Origin: Mycobacterium sp. DL592
Lineage (GTDB): Bacteria > Actinomycetota > Actinomycetes > Mycobacteriales > Mycobacteriaceae
Reading direction: 5' to 3'
NCBI RefSeq assembly: GCF_011694515.1
Contig: NZ_CP050192.1
Span: 3,035,301 to 3,099,300 of the forward strand
DNA: 64,000 nucleotides
The notes below the pieces were generated by a model. That model was not told where the DNA came from. It did no database searches and was given only the letters and a program-made list of their open reading frames with translations. Of the stretch, positions 15,713 through 24,571 are shown piece after piece; positions within the stretch are counted from its first letter, which is position 1; every line of letters begins with the position of its first letter. Both the position numbers and the translations under genes were made by a program.

Positions 15713-17085
15713 CGACACTGCACCGAAATCTGCTGCTGGGCAGGGATTATCGATAGATCGTCACTGCCACGGCCGGCACTGCCGAAGGTGGTCGCTCCAG
15801 TCAATAGGGCCCAGACGATATAGGCAGAGAGCGCAACGACGATGGCCACGGTCACCGCCAGCACAGCGAGGATGGCCTTGTGTCTCGGGGCCAAGGCGCT
15901 GCGATGGGGTCTGCTGGCCGAGCCCGCGAGTGTTGTTCGTGGCGCGATCGGCATGACTCTCGACGGCCCGGTGCGGAAGGAACCTTGTGAGTTCTGCGGA
16001 TTGGAGATCGACGCGCTCGAATTCTGCCGCCCCCGGCGGGCTTGTCGTTCGTCGTCGATACGGCACCACGGACATACCGAGGCGTTAACCGGATGCTGGT
16101 GGTCGGGGTTTCGGACGCAGCGGGCGAGTCGAATACGCCCTAGCGCAGCCCGCCATTCCCATGCCGCGGGTCGAAGGCCGGGGTCCTGCGCTCCGGCCGT
16201 GAACGCTCGGAAGAACAGCTGCTGGAGCTCGTCGGGTAGGAACCTCACCGACGGTGCCAGTGGGTGGGTGTGCAACCGGGAATTCGGGCCGCCGGCCCAC
16301 TCCCCGGATCGGGCTAACGTGAGCGCGTCCGGTTGGTGCCCGGGGCCACGCCACTCGCCCCGCATGAACGGATGATTGCCCTCCAGCAGGAGTTGATGGA
16401 TGTGCACCGCAAGCGCGAACAGGTCGGCGGTCTGCTGTCGCGCTTGGACACGCAGGTCCACCCCCGTCAACTCGGGTGCGGTGAATTCCGGGCGGCCTAC
16501 CGCACAAAGGTAGCGTCGGCCGGCTCGGTCGCTGAACTGCATCGAATCGCAGTCCACGAGTGTCACTTCGGTGGTGTCGGCAACCAGGATGTTGCGTTCT
16601 TGGAAGTCACCGATCACCGCGTCGACGCGGTGCACCACCTCGACCGCCAGGCAAAGGTTGGCTGCCACGTTCACCAGGTGACCCCAACTTACGTAGCGAG
16701 TCCACTGGGGTGCCTTGGGAAGTGGATCTCGTCGGTTCGAGGGATTGCTGATGGTGTGCAGTTCGACCGATGTGGCCGTGTCGATGCGCGGCATGACGTA
16801 CCCGACAGGGCATGAAGCGTCGAACAGAACATGCAGCGGCCAGGTCAGGACGACCAGTCCGTCAGGCTGCATTGCTCCCGCCGGCGGCGACTGAACCATC
16901 GCAGCCACCTTGGCGAGCTTGTCCTCAAGTCCGGTGAGTGTGGGATGAAAAACCTTTGCGGCCCAGTCGGGGCGGCTGGCCAGTCCGAAAATGGTTCCTT
17001 CACCAGTTGCCCCGGACAGCGGCGGACCTAACACCACCGACTGACCAGTGTCGAGCCGCAGCGACGCGGCTCCCGCCGTCACCAC
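15709..17085 (-). CDS. YegI-like protein kinase with zinc ribbon and membrane anchor (kinase 1)
   Basis: A kinase of about 458 residues. It has a Gly-rich GEGTIFGL loop, an ATP-binding Lys in AAKVFHP, a catalytic loop GDFQERNILV keeping Asp and Asn, and metal-binding Asp in VDCDSMQF. These fit the YegI/TerY-linked kinase group and suggest an active enzyme. A Cys-containing knuckle (CVRNPDHQHPVNASVCPWC) follows the kinase domain, then one membrane segment and a short outer tail. The start is uncertain: GTG 17085 fits the alignment with its paralogue at 24572; a TTG at 17121 is possible. It is convergent with the CHAP gene. Confidence 0.82.
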   Translation of the reverse strand: MVTAGAASLRLDTGQSVVLGPPLSGATGEGTIFGLASRPDWAAKVFHPTLTGLEDKLAKVAAMVQSPPAGAMQPDGLVVLTWPLHVLFDASCPVGYVMPRIDTATSVELHTISNPSNRRDPLPKAPQWTRYVSWGHLVNVAANLCLAVEVVHRVDAVIGDFQERNILVADTTEVTLVDCDSMQFSDRAGRRYLCAVGRPEFTAPELTGVDLRVQARQQTADLFALAVHIHQLLLEGNHPFMRGEWRGPGHQPDALTLARSGEWAGGPNSRLHTHPLAPSVRFLPDELQQLFFRAFTAGAQDPGLRPAAWEWRAALGRIRLARCVRNPDHQHPVNASVCPWCRIDDERQARRGRQNSSASISNPQNSQGSFRTGPSRVMPIAPRTTLAGSASRPHRSALAPRHKAILAVLAVTVAIVVALSAYIVWALLTGATTFGSAGRGSDDLSIIPAQQQISVQCR

Positions 17086-17121
17086 CTTCCCGCACCCGCC
17101 CAGTGGACGCCGTGACGGCAA

Positions 17122-17308
17122 TCCACTGCGCTAAAGTCCACAGCCGTCTGCGCCGGGCGCGTCATAGGCGATACCTCTTCTGCCAACAGTGATGAACGAA
17201 TATTCTCACCACCCCAGCGACGCGCTCCCGGCAAGCCCCTTCAACCGCCCAACCGGCGCGCGAAGGCCCCTCAGTACGACGATCGTCGTTCGAACGGAGG
17301 ACATCCCA
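17122..17308. promoter_or_regulatory. Spacer between kinase 1 and the next + strand genes
   Basis: These 187 bp lie between divergent genes and should contain both promoters. I see no convincing -10/-35 pair or palindrome. The strong GGAGG ribosome site at 17296-17300 belongs to the small frame at 17309. Confidence 0.35.
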
Positions 17309-17401
17309 ATGGCAGCTGCCGACCTAGAATGCGCACCAGACCATCCGGCCGCCAGCAACTCTCGGCCGTGCCGATCCAGACGTCCAGGGGGCTCGTGGTG
17401 A
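17309..17401 (+). CDS. Small 30-residue upstream frame coupled to the membrane protein gene
   Basis: ATG 17309 has a near-ideal ribosome site (GGAGG at 17296-17300, 8-bp spacing), stronger than any site near the start of the following large gene. The frame has 30 codons and encodes a peptide with two Cys, ending RRPGGSW. Its TGA (17399-17401) overlaps a GTG start for the membrane protein at 17398 (GTGA). That arrangement suggests translational coupling, with the small frame acting as a leader or small protein. It has no recognisable domain. Confidence 0.5.
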   Translation: MAAADLECAPDHPAASNSRPCRSRRPGGSW

Positions 17402-19284
17402 GTGACAACCCGTCCACCAGACACGGGAGACCCCTTACTAACAACACCGGTGAAGCAACCGAAATGGTTCACGGCTCGGGACTAGCAGCTGATCGCGTCC
17501 ACCGAGCGAACGTGACCCGCGACGCGACTTCTGGCGTGCTGCTGGCAGTCGCACTGATCTTGCCGTGGAGTCTGAGCTTCGGCAGCGGAGTGCCGGGTAG
17601 CAACGGCTGGGTCTACCTCGCGGTGATACTGGCGACCCTGATGTCCGGCTGCGCATTGTTTCTCACCTATGCCCGACGGCAGGTTGGCTTCGAGGATCGT
17701 GTCACCGCGGAGCAGACAGATCGGGCACGGCTGATACTCAACCTGCCGTACCTCCTCGTGGTGACGGGGTTCGTGGCTTACGCGATCGTCCAGGCGGTGC
17801 GTGATAGCGGCCCGGCGGAGGTGCCACCCGGTGTGGGGCCGGGTGCGTGGACCGGGTTGGCCGGCAGCCTCCTTGCCGCCCAACCAGTCTTGGCAGATGC
17901 GAACACAATCCCTGACCGCTTCGGGCGGTGGGTCGGAATCACCCGCATCCTCGGACTCTTGGCGCTGACACTGGCGACCCTGGCCACGCTGTTCAATCTC
18001 TACCAACGGACGCGCTCGGTGATTCCCCACCTTGGTGATCCGGCCACCGGCGGCCAGAGCCTCACCGTACTCGCCACAACAATCATCTACGGGGCCGTCG
18101 CGCTGCTACCCGTTCTGATCGCCTCACGCTGGCTGCTGCAGGACGAGCACGTCAGTCACCTGACCACAATCGTCTTGGGCGGCGCCACCGTGGCTGCCGG
18201 TGTGGTGGTGTGGGGCGCGGAGATTGGCCGGGAGATCGACTCGTTTCACGGCATCGCGCAGACCACCTCGACCACGTCGGTCGGGTTCGAAGGCTACGTG
18301 GGCTGGGTGGCCGCCGCGGCGATCCTTGCGCCAAGTGTGTTGCTCTCGCACTACACCGTCGAGGTAGCCCCTACGGCGGCCTGGCGAAAATTGACTCGAA
18401 ACTGCCTGCTCCTGATCGCCGCCTGGAGCGCAGGATCTGTTGCGCTGCGCATCACGGACCTGTTCGTCGCAGCCAACCTGCACATTCGGTACTCGACGTA
18501 CGACACGGTGGTGTTGATGGTCGTCGACGCGATCTGTGCAGTCGCGGCACTGTGGTTGCGCATGAACCTGGTCAACAGCACATTACGCAGGAGCGTGATC
18601 GTGATGACATCAGGAGCCGTTCTAGCGCTGACGTTTTCACGAATCGTTCTCGGCATCGTCCTTGCTCCGCGGATGGACTACGGACCGACCTACCGACCGC
18701 CGTATAACCCCGTCTACGGCAACGACCTGGCACATCAGATCACTAGCAGCTTCGATGTCGTGGTCTGCATCCTCTCGCTGGCCGTGCTGGCGGTCGTGAT
18801 CACGGGAGCACAAAAACTCGGACGACGGATAGACCCACCGGTGGCGCATGACGATGCTGCGGCGCCGCAGCATGTTTGGCAGCCAGCACCCTCGACGGGA
18901 CCTTCACCCCAAATAGTGCGGCATGCGCCCCGCGCGAGCACCTACGCAGCGTCTCCTACACCCGTACACCCCCTGCCGGCGTCCGACCCCCCAACCACGC
19001 CGAGGATCTTCCGTGCATCCGATGGCAGTAGGGAACCAACTCACTTGGGCTCTCCGCCAACATATTCGACGCCCGCGATGTCTGCCGCGACGCCAAGAAT
19101 CGCCCGGCCTGGCCACGCCGCAACGCTGCCGGAGTCAGAGACAGTCGACACAGAGCCCGCCGACCCGGACACACCGCGGTCAAGCGCCGCCCAGATCCTG
19201 GAGCAATCCAGCAAGAGGTTCGCAGCTGGGACCACGTACACAGGCGGCGAGCGACGAGACACACCGGGCCATCGGCACCTCTAA
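17398..19284 (+). CDS. Multi-pass membrane protein with disordered C-terminal tail
   Basis: A protein of about 628 residues with roughly eleven hydrophobic segments between residues about 45 and 480, including ALILPWSLSFG, GWVYLAVILATLMSG and ILGLLALTLATLATLF. The last 150 residues are Pro/Ser/Thr-rich and probably cytoplasmic, a possible kinase substrate. I chose GTG 17398 because of the GTGA overlap with the small upstream frame; starts at 17329 or 17464 are also open. I recognise no transporter signature. Neighbouring genes suggest a link to the kinase/cell-wall island. Confidence 0.72.
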   Translation: MSDNPSTRHGRPLTNNTGEATEMVHGSGLAADRVHRANVTRDATSGVLLAVALILPWSLSFGSGVPGSNGWVYLAVILATLMSGCALFLTYARRQVGFEDRVTAEQTDRARLILNLPYLLVVTGFVAYAIVQAVRDSGPAEVPPGVGPGAWTGLAGSLLAAQPVLADANTIPDRFGRWVGITRILGLLALTLATLATLFNLYQRTRSVIPHLGDPATGGQSLTVLATTIIYGAVALLPVLIASRWLLQDEHVSHLTTIVLGGATVAAGVVVWGAEIGREIDSFHGIAQTTSTTSVGFEGYVGWVAAAAILAPSVLLSHYTVEVAPTAAWRKLTRNCLLLIAAWSAGSVALRITDLFVAANLHIRYSTYDTVVLMVVDAICAVAALWLRMNLVNSTLRRSVIVMTSGAVLALTFSRIVLGIVLAPRMDYGPTYRPPYNPVYGNDLAHQITSSFDVVVCILSLAVLAVVITGAQKLGRRIDPPVAHDDAAAPQHVWQPAPSTGPSPQIVRHAPRASTYAASPTPVHPLPASDPPTTPRIFRASDGSREPTHLGSPPTYSTPAMSAATPRIARPGHAATLPESETVDTEPADPDTPRSSAAQILEQSSKRFAAGTTYTGGERRDTPGHRHL

Positions 19285-19290
19285 AAGACG

Positions 19291-19310
19291 CGATCCGACC
19301 GATCGGATCG
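19291..19310. terminator. Stem-loop after the membrane protein gene
   Basis: A perfect 8-bp stem, CGATCCGA/TCGGATCG with a 4-base loop, starts 7 bp past the stop codon. There is no T-tract, as is usual in mycobacteria. It could reduce read-through into the small gene at 19365. Confidence 0.5.
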
Positions 19311-19364
19311 AAACCACCGCAGGCATAGTCGCCCGGACCGACTGATCGCGAAGGAGAGACCGCC

Positions 19365-19712
19365 GTGGCTCAAGGTCTGCCCATCGCAATCCTCATCGGC
19401 CTGGTCATCGGCGCTGTGGTCAATTCCACGACTCGAAAGTTACGCCAGGCGCGTTTGATCGGACTCGGAATTGGCCGCACAGTCGCGGGTTTCGTCATCG
19501 GAGTCGCGATCGGCGTGCTGGTGTCCGACGCGTTTAGTGTCAGCAGTTGGATGCTCATCCTGATACCGGCGACTCTAGGCATCGCCGCGCCGCTCGCACT
19601 GACCCAGCTCGTATGGCCCAGATTCGAAAGCCCCGAGGTCCCAAACGCCGGATCTCCGAGGGCAGTCGGTGTCTTGGCATGCGGCTCGCCGATCTATCCC
19701 GTCATCGGCTAA
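19365..19712 (+). CDS. Small hydrophobic membrane protein
   Basis: A 115-residue protein from GTG 19365 with a good AAGGAGAG ribosome site. Three hydrophobic segments are visible: PIAILIGLVIGAVV, GRTVAGFVIGVAIGVLVS and WMLILIPATLGIAAPLALTQLV. A short basic loop (TTRKLRQARL) separates the first two. I recognise no family. It follows the large membrane protein on the same strand and could be an accessory subunit. Confidence 0.6.
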   Translation: MAQGLPIAILIGLVIGAVVNSTTRKLRQARLIGLGIGRTVAGFVIGVAIGVLVSDAFSVSSWMLILIPATLGIAAPLALTQLVWPRFESPEVPNAGSPRAVGVLACGSPIYPVIG

Positions 19713-19937
19713 CAACACAAAGTCAGCCGGTAGCTGACGAGACAGGTGTGCGCAGCGCTCGTTGCGACGGAGCCCGCGATTACAATGCGTAACAACCCGA
19801 GTCGGTGATATTCAGAAGCCGGCACGCGTCCTGCCTCCCGTATCGTCTGGTCACTGGAGTTCGAATCGGCGGCCGGGTCGTGTATCAGACTCGGACGTAT
19901 CCCAAGCGGCCTGCATGTGGGTCTGCTACAAACAAGC

Positions 19938-21083
19938 ATGCGTTTCAATCCGCCACCGGGCTGGCCTGTGCCGCAGCCTAACTGGGAACCCCCACCCGGG
20001 TGGACTCCCGATCCGGCCTGGCCGCCTGCACCAGCTGGCTGGCAGTATTGGATTGAGGCCGCCACCCCCTCTGTCAAGCAGCCTTGGGCACCGCTCGTAC
20101 GCGGCTTACCTGCCGGCCTTTCGTCGCGACCGCGTCGGTGGGGTGTCGCGGCCGCCGTCGCCCTGTTGGTGGTCGGTGGAGGCGGCGGGCTATTCGGTTG
20201 GCTCCGATACCAGAATGAGCAGGAGATGGTCTCCTCGCTGACCACTATTGACGTTCAGGGCACGGAGTACACCGGAATCGACGACGTCACAACGGCACCT
20301 GATGGGACGCTGTATGTTCTGACCGGGGCCGGGGATCAGCTCGTTCCAGCCGATATCGCGGTCTTGAAAGTCGACCTGGCCACGGGATCGTCGCAAGCGC
20401 TTCCTATCCCAGCCGACGCGTTTCCACCTTCCCGTTCGATGTCCGCGCGCTCGCTGGCGGTCGCGGCGGACGGATCGGTCTTCACCGGGTCACATCTTTG
20501 GAATCCACACGCTGGGACTACTCAGTACGTCACCTCCGAGAGCGTTAGCCACGCGGCATTCGACGCTCGCGGCGAGCTCGCTTACGCCGTGTCGGTCGAG
20601 GATAGGAACAACAACTATCGAGCAACGACGACTATCTACCGCGAGTCGAGAGCAGGCGAGCCCCAGGTTCTCGCAGCGGTTCCCGGCACCGCCAACGGGC
20701 TCGCGTTCGATTCAAACGCTCAGGTGCTGCTTCACATCGACGCGACCATTGGGTGGGGCGACAACTCTAAGGTTCTGCGCATCTCCGACGACGGCGATCT
20801 CGAACCTCTGGAAATCGAAGACATTGACGCGAGCTCCGGTATTGCCGTCGATAACGTGGGGAGGCTCGTATACGTGTGCACCGATCAACATGCCATGTGT
20901 ATACGGACGCCGGATGCTCCAACCTCAACTCGACTGGATTTCACGGCTGTTCGGCCCATGTGGACCTCCGATGAAGCTGTGCGCGTAGCGGGCTTCGACC
21001 TCACCACCTGGTTGCCGGATGGCAAGGCGCTCGCAGTAACCCCTGTCCGGGGCAAGCGGGTTGTTGTTGTCGCGCGGCCGTAG
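19938..21083 (+). CDS. Membrane-anchored beta-propeller-like protein with PPxW N-terminus
   Basis: A 381-residue protein. The first 45 residues are rich in Pro and Trp (PPPGWPVPQPNW, PPPGWTPDPAW), like DUF2510-type cytoplasmic tails of actinobacterial membrane proteins. One membrane segment lies at about 62-88. The remaining 290 residues, predicted outside, are beta-rich with propeller-like repeats (TTAPDGTLYVLTGAGDQL, SLAVAADGSVFTGS). I chose ATG 19938 because the Pro/Trp motif starts there. It may be an extracytoplasmic sensor or scaffold. The function is unknown. Confidence 0.68.
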   Translation: MRFNPPPGWPVPQPNWEPPPGWTPDPAWPPAPAGWQYWIEAATPSVKQPWAPLVRGLPAGLSSRPRRWGVAAAVALLVVGGGGGLFGWLRYQNEQEMVSSLTTIDVQGTEYTGIDDVTTAPDGTLYVLTGAGDQLVPADIAVLKVDLATGSSQALPIPADAFPPSRSMSARSLAVAADGSVFTGSHLWNPHAGTTQYVTSESVSHAAFDARGELAYAVSVEDRNNNYRATTTIYRESRAGEPQVLAAVPGTANGLAFDSNAQVLLHIDATIGWGDNSKVLRISDDGDLEPLEIEDIDASSGIAVDNVGRLVYVCTDQHAMCIRTPDAPTSTRLDFTAVRPMWTSDEAVRVAGFDLTTWLPDGKALAVTPVRGKRVVVVARP

Positions 21084-21094
21084 TGGCTGGAACG

Positions 21095-21127
21095 CTCTCC
21101 TACTGCCGGAGATAGATGGTAGGAGAG
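21095..21127. terminator. Stem-loop terminator after the propeller gene
   Basis: Perfect 9-bp arms CTCTCCTAC/GTAGGAGAG (21095-21103 and 21119-21127) start 12 bp after the stop codon and are followed by GTGTTTCG. It probably terminates the upstream transcript. Confidence 0.6.
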
Positions 21128-21408
21128 GTGTTTCGTTGGCCTGCCCGATGTTGGGAGCGCGCGCCGTCCTGACCGCCCTCTCCATCGTTTGTGGGTGTCC
21201 ACGGTGAAAGCTTTGGGTGCATGACGAGCAGAAAGATGCGCCACACATAGCGACACCGACCCGTTGCAGCCAAAACTTGGGCTACCACCTAGGCCGGTCG
21301 GCGCACGTAGGTGCTGCCACCGTGCATGCGGGATTTTCGTGTCGTCCGTTGGTACTAATCGGATCTAGTTGGGCAACAGAAGGACGGCCGCGGTGCTATA
21401 CCGATCCC
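21128..21408. promoter_or_regulatory. Intergenic region before the FHA-like membrane protein
   Basis: These 281 bp (325 bp with the terminator) contain no convincing gene. An open frame begins at 21217, but its first 64 codons lack mycobacterial protein character. The promoter for the gene at 21409 probably lies here; I cannot assign its elements. Confidence 0.35.
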
Positions 21409-22497
21409 GTGACCAACGACTTGCCCCCAAGCAGGTTCGGTGCCGGCTACACAGTGGGCGGCCGGCCAGCGACTCCTCCAGCTCAGGGGCAGTCGCCGGA
21501 ACGATCCCCGTATCCTGCCACGCCGACACCAGCGCGTGCTTCTCCACCGAATCATTCTGCCGCAGGTTCTAATCCGATGCTGCGTGGAGGAGTTCCGCCG
21601 TCTTGCTACCCCTCATCAAGCCGCGAGCACCCAAGCGGCTACCCACCGGCACAGCCCGCCGACTTCGTAGCGAGGCTGCGCTCAAACAAGCTCCTCCTCC
21701 ATCTGGCGGCGGGCACAGTTGGCGGTGCAGTGGGTGCACTACTTGCCGAAGTGATCGGCCAAGAGCCAACCCGGGGTGCATTCACGGCGGTGATGGAAAC
21801 GGGATTCTGGTCGTGCATATTCACCAGCGTCATCGCTACTGCACTCTTCGTCTCCGATAAGTGGCATCAGCGAAAGGATCTACAGCCTCGCCGCCTCGCC
21901 CTGATCTGGCTCTACGGAGCTGGCGCGGGCTTTGTGGCGGGGGCTGTGGCCCAGAGCGTGTTCACTCTCGACATCGGCAGTTTCGATTTCAAAAACTATG
22001 TACTGCGGACTTTCTGCTGGGGAATCGCTGGCGCACTGATCGGCTGTTTACTCTCTCGTACCGTGCCCAATCTCAGCATGCCGAAAGGGACACTGGCCGG
22101 GTTCGTCGGGGGCTGCCTTGGCGGCATTGGCTTTGTTCTTGTCTCCAACCAGCTACCTGACATGTTGGGACGCCTTGTGGGCATTTCCATCTTGGGCCTG
22201 GCACTGGGCCTCGCAATGTTTCTGGTAGAGAGCCTCTTCCGTGAGGCGAGTCTGGAGATAATCTGGGCTCCGAACGAGACAACGCGGGTGACGATCGGGG
22301 CAGAACCCATCTCGGTCGGCGGAGATCGAGAAGATGACGTCGTTGTTCGTGGGTTACCGCCGTGCGTCTCATCGATCGTGCTCCATAATGGCCGGGTCGA
22401 GCATATCGAGAACTACACAGCAAACCGAACCACACTTGCCGACGGCAGCCAGTTGCAAATCGGCCCAATACATCTGATTGTCCACGCGCACCGCTGA
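21409..22497 (+). CDS. Six-segment membrane protein with PPSRFGAGYT motif and C-terminal FHA-like domain
   Basis: A protein of about 362 residues from GTG 21409. It opens with DLPPSRFGAGYT, shared with the membrane protein at 6555-7085. A Pro/Ser-rich linker follows, then about six membrane segments (LLLHLAAGTVGGAVGALLAE to ILGLALGLAMFLVESLF), and finally 80 residues resembling an FHA domain (TRVTIGAEPISVGGDREDDVVV, NRTTLADGSQLQIG). FHA domains bind phosphothreonine, so the two YegI-like kinases nearby are candidate partners. Frames starting as early as 21217 are open, but the motif supports 21409. Confidence 0.68.
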   Translation: MTNDLPPSRFGAGYTVGGRPATPPAQGQSPERSPYPATPTPARASPPNHSAAGSNPMLRGGVPPSCYPSSSREHPSGYPPAQPADFVARLRSNKLLLHLAAGTVGGAVGALLAEVIGQEPTRGAFTAVMETGFWSCIFTSVIATALFVSDKWHQRKDLQPRRLALIWLYGAGAGFVAGAVAQSVFTLDIGSFDFKNYVLRTFCWGIAGALIGCLLSRTVPNLSMPKGTLAGFVGGCLGGIGFVLVSNQLPDMLGRLVGISILGLALGLAMFLVESLFREASLEIIWAPNETTRVTIGAEPISVGGDREDDVVVRGLPPCVSSIVLHNGRVEHIENYTANRTTLADGSQLQIGPIHLIVHAHR

Positions 22498-22577
22498 TGA
22501 GCCTCGTCGGTTGACTGTCGTACCGGACCAGTTCACATGGCCACACGACACGGGTTCCTGACAGTGCCCATCAATCA

Positions 22578-22613
22578 TTGTCGTTGTCGCAACAATTGTC
22601 GTTGTCGCAACAA
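22578..22613. repeat. Perfect 18-bp tandem duplication
   Basis: TTGTCGTTGTCGCAACAA occurs twice back to back (22578-22595 and 22596-22613) in a 254-bp intergenic stretch (22498-22751). It may be a regulator site or simple slippage. The rest of the spacer holds no gene I can support. Confidence 0.75.
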
Positions 22614-22751
22614 GGTGATCGGCGTTTCGAGCGCATCCTCCCGAGCCATCCCCGATATGGCTACAGGGCCAGACGACTGCTTGTCCGCCGTTCGTATGAA
22701 TCCGCCTTGGGACGGAGCTCACAACCTCGAGTACGGGGATAGAGTCCGCCT

Positions 22752-23234
22752 ATGCAGCAGGGTCGGCATGATACGCAGTCGCGGGGACATGATCGGGGCA
22801 GCCTCACTCCACGGGCAATATCTGCAGGACTTGCCTTAGTCCTCCTCGGGTGCGGTGTCTCAGCGCCGGCCCATGCCAACCAAACCGGTCTGCAGTTGTC
22901 GATCTACATCCAGCGTGGATTTGCCTACGGCACCGAGATCGGCCCCGACCATTTCCAGCTCGGTCGCACCGCGAATGGACATTGGTCAGCCGACCTCGGA
23001 TTGAGCTGGAATACCACTGACGGCTCGATCATCTGGGGGCATGAGTCCTCAACCGTCCTCGACGGCAACGGGAACAGCGTCTATTCCGCCGCCCAGAGCG
23101 TCAACGGATTCGCGGAGAGCGGTCACTGGAAGTTTTCGATCAAGGCGCCGGGTCAGTACACCTACGTCGTCGACGTGGACACCAAGCAAGGTCAGCATCT
23201 TCACGGCGAGCAGCCATTCACAGTCGACCCCTAA
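22752..23234 (+). CDS. Small exported protein with signal peptide
   Basis: A 160-residue protein. After a basic N-terminus, a hydrophobic stretch SAGLALVLLGCGVSAPAHA ends in an AHA-type signal peptidase site. The mature part of about 117 residues is beta-rich with many Gly, Ser and aromatic residues (GTEIGPDHFQLG, WSADLGLSWNT, GQYTYVVDVDTKQGQHL). I recognise no family. The ribosome site is poor, so the exact start is uncertain. A strong hairpin follows the gene. Confidence 0.65.
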   Translation: MQQGRHDTQSRGHDRGSLTPRAISAGLALVLLGCGVSAPAHANQTGLQLSIYIQRGFAYGTEIGPDHFQLGRTANGHWSADLGLSWNTTDGSIIWGHESSTVLDGNGNSVYSAAQSVNGFAESGHWKFSIKAPGQYTYVVDVDTKQGQHLHGEQPFTVDP

Positions 23235-23251
23235 TCCGGGATCCTGGACTG

Positions 23252-23306
23252 GTCGTGGCGGCCCTTCTCGCTCCTCTGGTCAGGCCGTCTGCGGCGCCGC
23301 CACGAC
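23252..23306. terminator. Bidirectional terminator between convergent genes
   Basis: Perfect 11-bp arms GTCGTGGCGGC/GCCGCCACGAC (23252-23262 and 23296-23306) lie in the 88-bp gap between the exported protein and the convergent carboxypeptidase. It can serve both transcripts. Confidence 0.65.
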
Positions 23307-23322
23307 TAAATCGATTGCAGCA

Positions 23323-24189
23323 TCAAGATGTTCGCCCTGAGATGACCTCAAGCAACGCGCCGTGAATCTGATCCCACACGGCTTTGGGATCGGCACCCTT
23401 AAGCACTTCAATGGTCAGGATCGGTATTCCGCGATCGCGTCCTACGTATGAGCCCAACGAACCCGGCGTAGGGGCGAACGCACTTGATTCCTCTACCGGC
23501 AAGGTGCTAAGTGCTGAAAACCTCTCCGCCAGTCGGCGAGCCGGGCCGTCGAAATTGAGGAACTGCCGTCCCTGCCAAGAGTGCGTGACGATTACCAGAT
23601 CCGGGTGGAGTCGGCCGACGGTGTCGTAGATCGCCCGCGATTCAGGTTGGCTCAATGGTTGTGAGCCGTACGCGGCGTTGGAACTATCGAAGTTCGTCGC
23701 GGGGAAATTCCGGTTGATGTCAACGCCGTTGGCGTTGGTCCTTGTGTGCGAAGCCCTCCCGTCAGGGTTCGCGTCTTCAAGGATGGTCAGTGTGACCGCG
23801 CCTTCCAAACCAGCCTCGATGAACGCTGCAGGCAGTTGCGCTGCCGAGAAGGCGCCTTCGGCCTCGTCCCCGTGAATACCACCGATGAAGAGCACGCGGC
23901 GAGGTCCGGCACCGATGGTTCGTGCCCGAATCGGGCGACCTTGCACCGACGTACCAACCACTTGCCAATCGCTGATAGCCGCGGTGATCGATGAGGTCGG
24001 CACAGCTACCGGCGATGTGCCAGCGCTGACCGTTGCGGCGGAAGCGGGATCGACAGAATCGGCCGGAGCCGGTGAGCTGCAGGCAGAAAGCCCCATCTGG
24101 GCCGCAAACAACGCAAGGGCCGGCAGCAGAGACGCGACAAACCTCAACGTGTGAAGCTCAGCACGGCGGTATCGCGGCCGCATTGACAC
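23323..24189 (-). CDS. M14-family zinc carboxypeptidase lipoprotein (MpaA-like)
   Basis: A 288-residue exported enzyme. The signal sequence ends in lipobox LSAC (Cys37), so it should be lipid-anchored outside the membrane. The M14 zinc site is visible: HGDE (His106, Glu109) and a later His in VIVTHSWQ. The substrate-binding DINRNFPA motif and the catalytic Glu in ILTIEVLKG are also present. The size and motifs resemble MpaA murein-peptide amidases, which cut the D-Glu-diaminopimelate bond, so peptidoglycan peptides are the likely substrate. The start (24189 or ATG 24183) overlaps the upstream same-strand fragment by about 30 bp, suggesting coupled translation. Confidence 0.85.
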   Translation of the reverse strand: MSMRPRYRRAELHTLRFVASLLPALALFAAQMGLSACSSPAPADSVDPASAATVSAGTSPVAVPTSSITAAISDWQVVGTSVQGRPIRARTIGAGPRRVLFIGGIHGDEAEGAFSAAQLPAAFIEAGLEGAVTLTILEDANPDGRASHTRTNANGVDINRNFPATNFDSSNAAYGSQPLSQPESRAIYDTVGRLHPDLVIVTHSWQGRQFLNFDGPARRLAERFSALSTLPVEESSAFAPTPGSLGSYVGRDRGIPILTIEVLKGADPKAVWDQIHGALLEVISGRTS

Positions 24190-24526
24190 TCATGTATACC
24201 GAGTTCACGTAAGCACCGTTGTCGAGCCGATACCAGACGGCACTGGTGCCGTGTCCCGCACTGGAGCGAATGTCACCAGACTGCTGGCAGGCAAGAGTTA
24301 CCGTCGCGCCATCGCGCAGATCGTCCGGATAGAGCCGCGGTGCAACGGTATAGGGCGCAGTCCGCTGTTTGACACCGCAGCTTCCTCCTTCGTCACACGT
24401 ACCGACGATCACTCCGATCGCAGGTTGCAGTGCAGGTTGCGCACTTATCACAGGTGGCAAGCTCGGGACACTGCTGGTGTATGGCGCCGGCCAGTCGTCA
24501 GTGGGCACCTTGTTCTCGGGGCTCAC
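24158..24526 (-). pseudogene. Orphan C-terminal domain of a kinase-type protein (5'-truncated)
   Basis: About 122 codons encode a beta-rich SH3-like domain with four Cys (GTCDEGGSCGVKQR, TVTLACQQSGD, PC end), WYRLDNGAYVNSVYM and a Pro/Thr linker in front. Such a domain normally lies at the outer end of membrane kinases or similar proteins; here it has no membrane segment or signal peptide. The frame continues upstream only as antisense of the 5' end of kinase 2. It therefore looks like the remnant of a rearranged gene. GTG 24526 is the nearest possible start. The end overlaps the carboxypeptidase start, so it may still be translated. Confidence 0.55.
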
Positions 24527-24571
24527 GACGACGGTTGTGGTCGGACCCGCGGTTGCCGGGGTGTGGTTGTG

